Part shown: piece after piece, positions 12,661 through 22,780 of the stretch
Layout of the letters: the number at the start of each line of letters is the position of its first letter
Position numbering within the stretch: position 1 is the stretch's first letter
Program-made: the position numbers and the translations under genes
Assembly (NCBI GenBank): GCA_020002185.1
Contig: CM034533.1
Span: 40,952,116 to 41,016,115, forward strand
Reading direction: 5' to 3'
Length of the DNA: 64,000 nucleotides
Origin: Paraescarpia echinospica
Taxonomy: Eukaryota; Annelida; Polychaeta; Sabellida; Siboglinidae
The notes under the pieces: model-generated
Database searches by the model: none
Told to the model about the DNA's origin: nothing
Seen by the model: the letters and a program-made list of their open reading frames with translations, nothing else

Positions 12661-12770
12661 ATCTAAACGGCGATGTACTAATAAACGGTGTTTGCGCTAT
12701 ACAACTTGGCGAATGAGCATAAGTGACAACACAGGTGCAGGACAGAACATGTATTATTTGACTTCTTTTA

Positions 12771-13150
12771 ATAATAATTATAATAATAATAAGATAACTT
12801 CTATTGCGCCCAAATCCTTGGAAACCAAGCTCAGAGGCGCATCAAAACAAAAGGATTGGTCAATCTCAAAATCCATAAGCAGTATTCCAATTGTCAACAG
12901 ATGGGTCAAGGCGCTAAGGAGCTACAGTGGATAAGCAAGGTTGTAAAGATAAGTTTTTAAATGACGACGGATTTATTTTTAATTTTTAACTGATCTAACA
13001 CTAAGAGGGAACATATTCCAAAGAGTTGGTGCAGCAACAGAAAAAGCCCTAGTTCCAATGTTAGTGTTGACTCTAAGAAAAAAAAGTAGGTCAGAACCAA
13101 ATGATCGAAGCTGGATAGGTTTTCTTACAGGAGTAAGCAAAGAATGCAAA
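12771..13150 (-). mobile_element. LINE 3' end, minus strand, 5' truncated
   Basis: Reading the minus strand from 13150 downwards gives HSLLTPVRKPIQLRSFGSD, then NIGTRAFSVAAPTLWNMFPL, the conserved C-terminal block of LINE ORF2 proteins (canonically RAFSVAAPxLWNSLP). It is followed by a FKxHLKTYLY-type end, as in the partner copy at 15838-16085, and a 3' untranslated region that finishes in an (ATT)n tail at 12771-12792. This is the end of an inserted, 5'-truncated element. The coding block is disturbed (WNMFP for WNSLP). The same family occurs at 15838-16085 on the other strand and, more diverged, at 63848-63930. Confidence 0.8.
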
Positions 13151-13253
13151 TAAGATGGTTATAGCTAACATAACTGGTGACAAATAAGATGGTTATAGCT
13201 AACATAACTGGTGACAAATAAGATGGTTATAGCTAACATAACTGGTGACAAAT
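13147..13253. repeat. 34-bp tandem repeat, three near-identical units
   Basis: The unit starting aagatggttatagctaacat is repeated at 13152, 13186 and 13220 with no visible difference between units. It sits directly at the upstream edge of the LINE fragment. Confidence 0.95.
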
Positions 13254-13361
13254 AAATTAAATATTATGTAGTTTAGGAGAAACCGAATGCCGTAATAAAC
13301 ATTCCTTTTCAAGGGTCGCAACATTTCTGTGATTTCAAACAAATTTGGTTGGAAGAAGTGA

Positions 13362-13513
13362 AGTAAAGGCATGTTCTTATATAGTGCAGTATCCAGTCCT
13401 CAGGACTACTCAAAGAGCTTTACACTTTACTCCCTGGCAGACCTGTTCAATCGAAAACATTCAGCCACGCTGCAATTAATGCGCGAAGACTATTCGTACA
13501 CAAATATCCACCA
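13362..13513 (-). mobile_element. SINE fragment (body and tail, tRNA head missing)
   Basis: The sequence gttcttatatagtgcagtat through ccctggcagacctgttcaat and gcaattaatgcgcgaagact matches the 3' half of the SINE at 21811-22159. Homology stops at about 13513, before the tRNA-related head, so this is a truncated copy. Compared with the full copy it lacks the stretch between cgaa and cattcagcc. Confidence 0.8.
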
Positions 13514-13900
13514 CAACATAAATTGGTCCCTCAAAACAATAATTATATTATGTCCGACATTTTCGGAAATTGAATGTACGCAAGTGACAATTTCATATAT
13601 CTTGTACGGCGGTCGCAAACACGGTTCTAAAACATGGGTAATAGTTAAAAATCTGGTGTAAAAAATGGAAAATCACAAGACGCGTTATTGACGTACTCCT
13701 TATTTTTGAGAGGGCACATTTCTCAAATTAATCGACCGTTTAAGTAGACAGGTTATTTGCAGATAATTGGACTGCATTTTATAAGTATTTAAGAAGATGG
13801 CTATATGGTAATTTTTTGTGGCGTCTAGGGTATGTCAAAGTCACAGACAATTTTTTCCAAACACTTTTACCCATAATTATCATCTTACAATAAAGGCTAT
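13514..13900. other. AT-rich stretch, nothing recognised
   Basis: No coding, RNA or repeat signature seen. Confidence 0.45.
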
Positions 13901-13904
13901 GGAT

Positions 13905-14115
13905 ACATACTGTCTGTCTGTGTTTGTTTGTGTGTGTACGTGTGTGCGTGCGTGTACGCATGTACGTACGTACATGTACCCTGTATGTATGTGTGTATGT
14001 GCGTATGTGCGTATGTGCGTATGCGCGAATGCGTGAATGTGTGCAAATGAATGTGTGCATGTATGTGTTTATGTCTGTATGTATGTATGTGTCTATGTAT
14101 GTGTGTATGTGTGGA

Positions 14116-14167
<52 letters not shown>

Positions 14168-14196
14168 CATGCATATATGCATGCATGTATCTATGA
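13905..14196. repeat. Degenerate (TG)n / (TATG)n microsatellite
   Basis: Mixed tgtg, tatg, cgta and gcat units, with a cleaner GT run at 14123-14155 and an atgcatgc cap. Long overlapping open frames on both strands (Cys-Val, His-Thr) are artefacts. Confidence 0.93.
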
Positions 14197-14219
14197 ATGT
14201 GTCTGCCTGTCACTAAACA

Positions 14220-15060
14220 CGCCATTAGACTTGCGGCTAAACCGTGAACATCCTGCAATCCCTTCACAGATTGTACGTACAATTATATGCACAAGAGGGC
14301 AGCACTTTCGCGAGGGGCTCCACACATTGACAAGCGCTATGAGTTCACTCGCAAGTAAGCGAGCGGGGAAAGCTTCTGTTTCCGAAGAGTTGCAGACACA
14401 ACAATAGGCCTCATTCAGACGCGAGGGGCCCGTGAAGTGAGTGCCGATACGATCGAAGAAGGGCGGTACTGCACCGATAGTCCGCCCGTAATGTATTCAC
14501 CAACAAATTTGTTCGCCGTTTGTTGCAATATCGTATGGGTTGAGTGAGCGGCGTGCCTTTGCGCTCACAAACTCCGCTTTGTGCCGCCGGAGCGACAAGG
14601 TCCGACAAGCCAAGACTAGGTCAGCTGTCTAATTTTAGGCGGCGTCTGAGGCACCCTTACACTCCCGTCAACAGCCCCGCGGCCCGGATACAGGCGTTCG
14701 TTGTGTTGGCACATGGTCGAACCGCGTTCGTTGTGTTAGCGGATTAAGCCGCGTAGATACTTTCTAGCATTCGCAGCGTCTTAATAGGATTATTACGACT
14801 CGGACTGTTTAAGTTAACGGGAGGCGTCAAAAGACTCAACTTAAAGACGTTACGTCGATTGGAATGTCTGCAAGTGTTCATCGGGTGATAGTTGGAACGA
14901 AGGCCCCGACTAGCGCCCGCTAATTCGCTGTGCACACCGGTGAGTAACACGCTTTCTTACCCCCGTCGGTTAGCAAGATTAACCGGGCTGATTCCGTGTG
15001 CGATATCGTGTTGTTACGTTATCTGAACTTTGCCTGGGCTGGGTGTATAACACGGCGGGT
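14220..15060. other. CpG-rich island, function unknown
   Basis: CpG is frequent here, in contrast with the AT-rich surroundings (for example cagacgcgagg, gccgccggagcg, cggcgtctgagg, ccccgtcgg). Possible readings are a promoter region, a GC-rich DNA transposon or a foreign-looking fragment. A direct repeat of gcgttcgttgtgtt occurs at about 14694 and 14725. Two weak inverted ends, cattcagacgc near 14413 and gcgtctgagg near 14643, hint at a small inverted-repeat element. Open frames of about 65 codons on both strands show no recognisable domain. Confidence 0.45.
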
Positions 15061-15797
15061 AAGGCGTTGATGATAAGCTGGCTGAGTTCTAACAACAACT
15101 GAATTACATGGTAATTAACTTGATTTGTGTAATTACTCACGCGTCGTCTGGCGCTGAGTTGAACGATTTCATCCTGCCCGTTTTGTTACCGAGCTCTTAA
15201 ATTAATGAATGTCTACATTTTTAAATACAACAAACACTATTTTATAAATTAGACGCTGCCATTGACAACTTGAGGACCTTCGTTTATAAATTGCTTTATT
15301 TGCAAGTTAGTTGGGATAGTTTAAACAATATGTGGACTATGCAAGCTAGTTAAAACTAGTGTAGCCTGCTAGTTCCATGTTAAAACTAATAATGTTATGA
15401 AGAATTTACAACAATCGTGATAATGCAACATTTTGTGCCAGATATTAATAACATTTAAAATTTCTTACAGAATGTAAATGTTCCACTTACAAATCCCATA
15501 TTTTTTCAAATTAGGATGTTCTTGCAAAATTATATAAACCTATAAATTTAGTATCCTCTGGCAATGCAACACTCGGTTTTGATGAAATTATAAACAAACT
15601 GTTTACTTAAAGATTACTTATTTACTGTTAAATTATACTTTATATAACACATGCCTTGTCATATTTATAGGCCCTATATGTATGTATATATGTGTGACAT
15701 AACTATATTGCACATAATTATATTGTACTAATTACTACTATTAATTTTTTATTGAACCGCATGTATATGAATGTAAATTATGTTATTAAACACAACT
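15061..15797. other. AT-rich unique sequence, no gene recognised
   Basis: Long AT-rich stretch; no coding or element signature seen. Confidence 0.45.
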
Positions 15798-15835
15798 GTT
15801 GAATCATCCTGTAAACAGCTACAGGATGATTCAAC
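15798..15835. repeat. Perfect 16-bp hairpin with 6-base loop
   Basis: gttgaatcatcctgta (15798-15813), loop aacagc, then its exact reverse complement (15820-15835). It lies immediately before the point where recognisable LINE sequence begins on the + strand. Confidence 0.95.
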
Positions 15836-15837
15836 AA

Positions 15838-16085
15838 TGATGATATCTTACTATTCTTAGTGTTAGATCAGTTGAAAATATTACAAAATTCCGTCGTCAT
15901 TTAAAAACTTATCTTTACAACCTTGCTTATCCACAGTAGCTCCCTAGTGCATTGACCCATCTGTTGACAATTGGAATACTGCTTATGGATTTTGAGATTG
16001 ACCAATCCTTTTGTTTTGATGCGCCTCTGAACTTGGTTTCCAAGGATTTAGGTGCAATAGAAGTTATCTTATTAGTATTATTGTA
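15838..16085 (+). mobile_element. LINE 3' end, plus strand, inverted partner of 12771-13012
   Basis: The + strand reads VENITKFRRHLKTYLYNLAY, a typical LINE ORF2 C-terminal tail, stops shortly after, and continues into the same 3' untranslated sequence as the minus-strand copy at 12771-13012 (ctgttgacaattggaatact, ctttgtttc-type words, attgcgcc-like end). The tail is a short (ATT)-like sequence at about 16070-16083. It is truncated upstream at the LINE C-terminus. Similarity between the two copies looks high over about 225 bases, so the pair could pair in cis. Confidence 0.8.
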
Positions 16086-16376
16086 CATGCACATATACAT
16101 GTCTAGATAACAAAATAGTAAATAATGCCCTTTTGGTTATATTTTTATCACCATTTATTATGATAAATCTAGAATCTTGACATAAAATAAATTTACACCT
16201 CTTTAATCATACAAATTAATTAATTAATGGAATATGTTAACTATCGGGCAGTCATTCAGTGGCAATTCTTCAAGGCACAACCAGCAACACCATTCCCCAT
16301 GACAGTAGATGGTAAGTTTGAGATGATATTTTCCAAGGGCCAGTATGATCACCAACCATTTCAGGCCTTAACATGG
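16086..16376. other. AT-rich stretch, nothing recognised
   Basis: No coding or element signature seen. Confidence 0.4.
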
Positions 16377-16470
16377 AGGTTTTTGTTTCCACTGGCCCAG
16401 GGGGCCAGTAGATTTGAAAAATTACTGGCCCGCCCAAAAAATTACTGGCCTGAACTTTGTAATATGCTGA
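16360..16470 (+). repeat. GGCCAG-rich dispersed repeat, copy 1
   Basis: Starts caggccttaaca and contains actggcccagggggccagta, then two more actggccc words. The same layout (caggcct, actggccc, ggccag, actggccc) occurs in opposite orientation at 17515-17640. Family unknown. Confidence 0.6.
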
Positions 16471-16838
16471 TACCGTCATGCAAACTTTTCCAAAGTTCTT
16501 ATTTGTGCATATAACTACAAGTTTACACAATTAAGATAATGACCATGAGAAAATTAAGATGTTTAATCATGCTGTCACTCTGCTATTAATGTAAAATCTG
16601 ATTCACATCTTTCATAATAAACAGTCTACACACATTTATTTACACACTCTATTACACCAATAACAAATAAACCATCTGCACCAATGGCAACAGTCACTGT
16701 CACTGTTGTGTCACTTCTGTGTACATACCACATAATAAAGTCAGTTTAAATTCAAATAATACTATAAATGTAAATAAAAAAAAAAAATACAATGTGACAT
16801 TATTATAGGTCAGGGCTTGAAATTTTAGCTGGACGTCA

Positions 16839-17294
16839 TCAGTATATCAAAAGCATTTCTTGGTTTTTGTTGTGCCTTAGGCTAAATGCGAAGGCCGGTA
16901 TTGCCAGGATCAGGCTTACGTGATACCAGGTTAAATTTGCATGTGAACCCTGATACCACTTTGTCTCAGTTTGTGACTGGCGATGTAAACAACACATAGG
17001 TGAACGACAATGTGAACCCTGTCCAGAGTCCTTGCTCTTATTCTGCTTTGCTCTCGTATTACAAGATCCATCGCTGCAGTCATGGTCTTTTGCAACGCTA
17101 TCAAACATGTGACACAACGTTTGACAGCATAACAATTTTCCTTGATGTCCTTCCATTATAGAATATGCACTATTTAGCGTTTTATTATGCAGACTACTGT
17201 TGAGATCGCCTGCCGTCATCCCTAGCCAACGGAACATGTAACAAGACCGTTTATTGGGTGAATAGTTAATGACAACCCCCTTGCCATTCGCCAA
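16839..17294 (-). CDS. 151-codon open frame, unknown product, low confidence
   Basis: ATG at 17294 on the minus strand opens 151 codons (MANGKGVVINYSPNKRSC start). It is Cys- and Ser-rich, has no transmembrane segment or domain that I know, and is the longest frame in the window not made of repeats. A phrase QGSH occurs twice about 28 codons apart. A donor-like CAC|GTAAGC near 16921-16926 could end an exon after about 123 codons. The frame sits between the two facing GGCCAG repeats in a locally CpG-containing patch. It may be a first exon, an unrecognised transposon gene remnant, or chance. Confidence 0.28.
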   Translation of the reverse strand: MANGKGVVINYSPNKRSCYMFRWLGMTAGDLNSSLHNKTLNSAYSIMEGHQGKLLCCQTLCHMFDSVAKDHDCSDGSCNTRAKQNKSKDSGQGSHCRSPMCCLHRQSQTETKWYQGSHANLTWYHVSLILAIPAFAFSLRHNKNQEMLLIY

Positions 17295-17332
17295 TCATAG
17301 GTGTGGACATAAATGAGTTCGGCAGTGCTCAC

Positions 17333-17370
17333 ATGTCGTCATATACGCGTGGCTGAATTTTAGACGCCAT
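17333..17370 (-). CDS. Possible first coding exon with GTGAGC donor
   Basis: On the minus strand acaATGG at 17370 (favourable start context) opens MASKIQPRVYDD and reaches AT|GTGAGC at 17333/17332. Upstream sequence is AT-rich without an obvious TATA box. This is a guess from signals only; no downstream exon has been tied to it. Confidence 0.17.
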
Positions 17371-17499
17371 TGTTTAATTAGTTATAACAAAAATATAACA
17401 AAACAAACATTTATTGAAATATAAAATAACAAGATTAAGCTTTAGGGTAGTCCCGGTTTTCTAGGTAGGGTTGGGTTACCGGAAACACATGATGGTGGT

Positions 17500-17640
17500 C
17501 AATCACCTCCTCAGATTTAAACCAGTGCCAGTGGCCCATCGGGCCAGTAAAATATGAAAATTGGTGGCCCGAACTGGCACGACAAATTTAAAAAAAGGTG
17601 CTGGGCCAGCGGGCCAGTGGTAATGTCGAGGCCTGCATTT
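17500..17640 (-). repeat. GGCCAG-rich dispersed repeat, copy 2 (inverted)
   Basis: On the minus strand: caggcctcgacatt, actggcccgctggcccag, gttcgggccacc, actggcccgatgggccactg. Same order of blocks as 16360-16470, facing it across about 1 kb. Confidence 0.6.
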
Positions 17641-19204
17641 AGGCTGTTGCTGCAAATGTTGGAAGTGTTAGATTCCTGAACCATAAAAGCCAATCTATTT
17701 TAGATGTAGTGGAACTTGTGGCTGAGATGCCAGAGAACATGGGTAGAGGAACCTTCCAGTCACACCAACGTAGGGGAGTAAATGGAGGTAGACCCATTAC
17801 ACTAGCATAGGGTGACTCACAAACAAAATAAAATTTTCCTTGTCGCAAAATTACACTCTGAAATTTAATTGAGTACTTGTTGAGTGTAGTAGGTGAAATT
17901 AGGTAATGTGTGTCTTAAGAACAGATATATATATATATATATATATATATTGATTTGTGTCCTACGTATCAAGTGACTCAGAGACTTACATCTTATAATT
18001 ATATTTGTGATTTGCCAACATACATGCGTGTTTCTGATATTATTTATTGGTGTCTGGATGGGTTGGCAATATGTGTGTTTTACAATTAGGTTTCAAATAA
18101 ATGCGATGTTTGTTTTATTTATCTGTAAAGTATTTAATTGTGGACCTGTTTAAATAAATATAACGGTTGATTGCATGAACATAAATTTGTTAGTTATACC
18201 ATATTGACCTAAGGATAAGGTTCACTTTTTACCTAAATGTCTGTACATACCATTCTTGTATCAATGTAGATTTAGTAATAATTTTAATTAATTATGTAAT
18301 TTAACAATAAATATAATTTTAAAAAGTACTTTCTGAGGCATGCACGCATTATAATAAAACATATATATATATATATTATCTTGCTAATTTAGTATTTAAA
18401 AACAGTTGTACCTTTAAAAGTAACTTCTTTGATGATTTTAGCAAAACTTAAAAACACATAAATATTATATGTCAGATTTTTATAATGCCCAAATCCATGC
18501 AATGTGGCATCACAGTTGCACTGTGTGCAGGCATCGTTAGGAAATGATTTGGGTCTTCACGTTGGTTAATTTCCTAGAATTTGCCACATAAAATTAACTC
18601 GGAATTACATGTTTCAATTTGAAAAATAAATATTAAAGTGTACATTTGTGTTTCGGTGCTGATCAAAATAAATTGTTGTAAATTCATCAACATGTCACTC
18701 CTAATTAGGCCTCAAATGGACAAAAGTTCACTTGTTTAGGAAGTGTTCAACCAGGCTTTAGTGAGAAGGTGAGACCTATGCTCTGACGTAGCACTACCTC
18801 TGTCTGTTGCTAAGGACTCATTCCATTGACTCGGCCAGAACCAGTGAAAGCCTGTAATAGGATTATCGATCCACTCAGTTAAACATTCATTGGTCTACCA
18901 CCCGTAATTGACATAGGTCTTGTTAGTCATGCCCGAAACAGGTGGTGTCAATAGTTGGCACAAGCCACTATTTTATTTATAGTATATAATGATTATGAGA
19001 CTTTACTAACTAGTAAAACCCCCCTTAAAGGAAATAAAAATAAGGCATTAGCTAAAATCCTTTTTCCATGTGTACACAAAATTTAACATTGTATGTAACA
19101 TTTGACAACATTAAACAAATACAGAAAAATACATTTGTAGCATCAATTCGATTTTAAGCCCGTCTGTGAAGCGATTCCCGTGGAAAATAAAATTTTAATG
19201 AGCT
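17641..19204. other. AT-rich sequence with short (TA)n tracts, no gene recognised
   Basis: (TA)n at 17926-17950 and 18361-18376. Otherwise AT-rich non-repetitive DNA without coding signatures. Confidence 0.5.
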
Positions 19205-19664
19205 AGACGATCATGTGGTATCGTGACGTCACTTATGACACACCCTCGCATCAGTCCGACCCTTTCCATGCATTCAGAGCATGTTTACAAGTATAGCTTT
19301 TGGGTCGAAACGAGCGTCAGGACGAGTTATTGTGCAATATTCCGAAGTAATACAAACACTAGTCATCATAGAGGAACAAACATTTATCTTACGGTTCCAC
19401 ATGAATCGAATTTTATTCAAAACAATGAATGCGAATGAGCCTACAAGTCGACTAGGTTTCGCCGAGCTTGGGCTCGTTTTCAGAATAATTATATCGAATG
19501 CAACCAACGGGAGATAATCTACACCAATAAACATACATAGCAAACATATATTGTATCCAGCTACATAAAGTAACGTGTATAATCTCATAATATCACTAGA
19601 ATATCATTATATGACGGAGTTGTACAATTTATCTTAACAACTTAAATCAGTCAGACAGTTTCCG

Positions 19665-19784
19665 TTGGCCCCGCTAGCTCAGTGGGTAGGCGCGTTGGTT
19701 GCTTGTCATTTATTTTACAATCGGGCGACGCCGGTTCAATCCTGACAGCATGCAAACCTTTGATTTTCTTTACACTTTTTTGTT
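19665..19784 (+). ncRNA. tRNA-like Pol III unit in left palindrome arm
   Basis: The sequence contains an A box (tagctcagtgg, 19675-19685) and a B box (ggttcaatcc, 19733-19742) at tRNA spacing, and a run of six T at 19779-19784 that would terminate Pol III. The 5' side looks like a tRNA acceptor and D arm (gccccgctagctcagtggg), but the T stem pairs poorly (gccgg against ctgac) and no matching 3' acceptor strand follows. It is therefore a tRNA-derived sequence and not a functional tRNA. Boxes are seen; transcription is inferred. Confidence 0.6.
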
Positions 19785-20190
19785 TATGTTTTCACGAAGT
19801 AATATAAACAAAATCATGTTATACTATAATGCACTGTTTGTAAATATTTTTTTATTTTTGTCGTAATTATTTATTCGCCACAAAAATTAAAATATGGTCA
19901 TTCTATATATAACGATGTTTCTAAATTGTATTTATCCAGACAGATCTCAATCTGTTTTCACATATATAATTACAATATATTACCGTACAATATATTTACA
20001 ATTAATAAATTATATATCCATTACATTATATTTGTTTGGATAAATAAAATTTAGAAACATCGTTATATAATGACCATATTTTCATTTTTGTGGCGAATAA
20101 ATAATTACTACAAAAATAAAAATTATTTACAAACAGTGCATCATAGTATACTAAGTGATTTGGTTTATATTACTTCGTGAAAACATAAAC

Positions 20191-20312
20191 AAAAAAAGTG
20201 TAAAGAAAATCAAAGGTTTGCATGCTGTCAGGATTGAACCGGCGTCGCCCGATTATAAAATAAACGACAAGTAACCAACGCGCCTACCCACTGAGCTAGC
20301 GGGACCAACGGA
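20191..20312 (-). ncRNA. tRNA-like Pol III unit in right palindrome arm
   Basis: Mirror copy of the left-arm unit on the minus strand: A box complement ccactgagcta near 20288-20298, B box complement ggattgaacc at 20231-20240, and seven A at 20191-20197 giving a T-run terminator on the minus strand. A few substitutions separate it from the left copy (for example gcttgtcatt versus acttgtcgtt), none in the boxes. The two units converge on the central spacer. Confidence 0.6.
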
Positions 20313-20757
20313 AACTCTCTGACTGATTTAAGTTGTTATGATAAATTGTACAACTCCGTCATGTATCGATATTCTAGTGATATTATGAGATTATACACGT
20401 TACTTTATGTAGCTGGATACAATATGTGTTTGCTATGTATGTTTATTGGTGTAGATTATCTCCCGTTGGTTGCATTCGATATAATTATTCTGAAAACGAG
20501 CCCAAGCTCGGCGAAACCTAGTCGACTTGTAGGCCCATTCGCATTCGTTGTTTTGAATAAAATTTGATTCATGTGGAACCGTAAGATAACTGCTTGTTCC
20601 TCTATGATGACTAGTGTTTGTATTACGTCGGAATATTGCACAATAACTCGTTCTGACGCTCGTTTCGACCCAAAAGCTATACTTGTAAACATGCTCTGAA
20701 TGCATGGAAAGGGTCGGCCTGATGCGAGTTTGAGTCATAAGTTACATCACATCTCGG

Positions 20758-21810
20758 CATCCCGAAAAGCGCGCCAAAAATATGCATATTCGAAAATGTC
20801 TGGATGCACTCCATAAAATGTGGAATTTCTAATTCATTGAATTTTTTTATTTTTTTGGCTTGATGGACATAGATAGCAGGATGTAATATAACATGAATTC
20901 GAGCAATAGATGTTTTTATTCCCTTTAATTGATTTATCTAGCCCATTGTGATCAGGTTTGTTGAGGTTTAAATTTGTAAAGTCCTGTGTAAAAGCAAGTT
21001 AATCTGCCCAGTTGGTTATGAACTTTGCGAAGATAACAAGTGGATTTACTTTAATATATATATATATATATGGTAACTTTAAAAAACTTGTGAGTTACAT
21101 GCAACTGGGGGCATTTCTTCTACCCTGTAATTTATTTCAATAGTAGAGGTCCATCAGTCATCGAGCATTTGATGCATTTTGGAGAACAGATCAACTTTTT
21201 TCTTGAAGATAGAAAGGGAAAGAACTCAAAGAAGTCAACATGTTTCAACATTAGTCATACATGTGATGAACTGTCATTGTTTTATTGAAAACATCAAGTA
21301 ACTGTGCACACATTCGTATTGTTTATGAATTGGCACATGTATGTCATAGCAGGACATGTCTTGTTTTTAGTTTATTGTTACAGGGGCAGTAACCATCTAG
21401 ATACTGAAACAGAGCCACCTATCCCTTGAGATCAATGAATTCCAGTAAGATGTACCCTTGCCCCATCAGTGATAACCCTCACTGGTCAGCAGGATTTGCT
21501 CCCTTCCTTATAATCAGTTTCCATGACAACCAGTATTCTGTCTGTGTAGTTCTGGGCCTGTGATAAGGTCTGCTGCATGTAACATAGGAGAAGTGCTGAA
21601 TTTTTAGTTGCCTAACTTGCCCCAGAGTATCTCACTTGGTTTGGTTGTAAAAAGTAAGTGATCATCCTTACAATGCCTGTCCTCATTAAATGAGCACTTT
21701 AAAAGTATTCGTGAATGTTTCATGAATGAAAAGTTATTGTTTTTTATGAAGAAGATCCTGTTGTGAGGTGAACATTTAAGTTTAACTAATAAATTAATTA
21801 AATAATGCCA
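20758..21810. other. AT-rich sequence, no gene recognised
   Basis: Includes a short (TA)n at 21054-21071. No coding or element signature seen. Confidence 0.5.
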
Positions 21811-22159
21811 CAAAGCAAAAGTAAAGGCAAGTTCTTATAAATATAGCGCAGTATCCAGTCCTCAGGACTGCTCAAAGCGCTTTACACTTTACTCCCTGGC
21901 AGACCTGTTCAATCGAACACCATCTCGACTTCGCTAGGAAGCATTCAGCCATGCTGCAATTAATGCGTGAACACTATTCATACACAAATATCCAGCACTG
22001 TCTATAGCCAGGTACTCATTCATATAGCTGAGTGAACTGGAGCAATGTAAAGTAAACAAACTTGCCCAAGGATCGACACCGCCGCACAGGATTTGAACCT
22101 GAGTTCTCTCAGTCTAGAGTCTGAAGCTCTTACCACTGCACTACTGCGCTCCAAAGCAA
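21811..22159 (-). mobile_element. Full-length tRNA-derived SINE, minus strand
   Basis: On the minus strand the head begins gagcgcagtagtgcagtggt with an A-box-like tagtgcagtgg and a B box ggttcaaatcc (complement of 22089-22099), i.e. a degenerate tRNA. A central body follows (cttgggcaagtttgtttac, gctccagttcactcagctat), then a tail region containing aaagcgctttgagcagtcct and ctgcgctatatttataagaa. The copy is bracketed by caaagcaa at 21811-21818 and 22152-22159, a plausible 8-bp target duplication. Two other copies are in this window: a headless piece at 13362-13513 and an expanded one at 34387-34915. Confidence 0.85.
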
Positions 22160-22189
22160 CTTATTGTTCAGTTCAATGGCAATTAAAGG

Positions 22190-22440
22190 TTCTGTCTCTT
22201 ACATAATTTTTTTCTGCTTAACTCATTACATATTCATTTCGCAAAAACTGAAACATCTGTATCTACTGCGACATGCTGGTCCATTCAAGTGCAAATTTTG
22301 TTTTTTATTTAGTATCGGTGAAATCTTTGATCAATAAACTATTCAATTTCTTTCTACAAGGTCAAGTAAAAATCAGTGAAAAATGGCAAAAGTGATCCAA
22401 ATCCAACTCTATTATTAGAAATAGCATAATTATGGCACGT
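22190..22440 (+). repeat. Dispersed repeat A, copy 1
   Basis: Words gtgaaatctttgatcaataa, actattcaatttctttctac and ggcaaaagtgatcc match in order 59020-59240 (gtgaaatcattggataaact, attcatttattttcttgtag, agcaaaagtggctc). Diverged by eye to perhaps two thirds identity; family unknown. Confidence 0.6.
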
Positions 22441-22489
22441 TTCGAAGAAATATCCGATGATTCCTGTATGTACGAAACTTTCTATGAGC

Positions 22490-22780
22490 CCTAGGCCTTG
22501 CACCACCCCTCCCAGGCAGAACATGTCTTTCATTGTTACTCACTGTCCCTCCATATCCAATCCTGTCCCTCCCTCTCCTTCACTGTTCGCCCTGTCCCTA
22601 CGCCTTGTACCTATGTGCACCTTCCCATGGACTGATGCACCCCTCCTGTCACACTGGCCCTTCCTATCCATCACTGTCCCCTATTCCTTCCCTGCCCCAC
22701 CATGTCCCTCTCAGTCCCTCCCTCCCTCTCCTCCCTCTGTCCCTGTCCTCCTGCCTTGTCTCTGCAGTAGCCCAGTGTGA
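22490..22780. repeat. C/T-rich degenerate repeat (tccctc / ctgtccct)
   Basis: Pyrimidine-rich + strand with repeated ctgtccct and ccctcc words. Open frames rich in Pro, Ser and Leu across it are artefacts. Confidence 0.75.

Larger units (their letters stand above)
19205..20757. repeat. Large palindrome: two arms of about 740 bp around an 85-bp AT-rich spacer
   Basis: The left arm runs from about 19205 to 19945 and the right arm from about 20032 to 20757 in reverse complement. Spot comparison along the arms (for example tgcattcagagcatgtttac with its complement near 20690, and gccgagcttgggctcg with its complement near 20505) shows only scattered substitutions and small indels. Similarity extends weakly to the outer ends (acttatgacac versus acttatgactc). 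Each arm contains a tRNA-like Pol III unit pointing to the centre. The paired open frames of about 100 codons in both arms are mirror copies of non-coding sequence as far as I can tell. Confidence 0.93.

Noticed and set aside
19665..19750. A functional tRNA gene (or an intron-containing one)
   Set aside because: A and B boxes are fine but the T stem pairs poorly and no 3' acceptor strand matches the 5' side; it is tRNA-derived.
19274..20738. The roughly 100-codon frames in both palindrome arms as a conserved duplicated gene
   Set aside because: The arms are similar over their whole length including tRNA-like and AT-rich parts, so shared frames are expected; no domain is visible.
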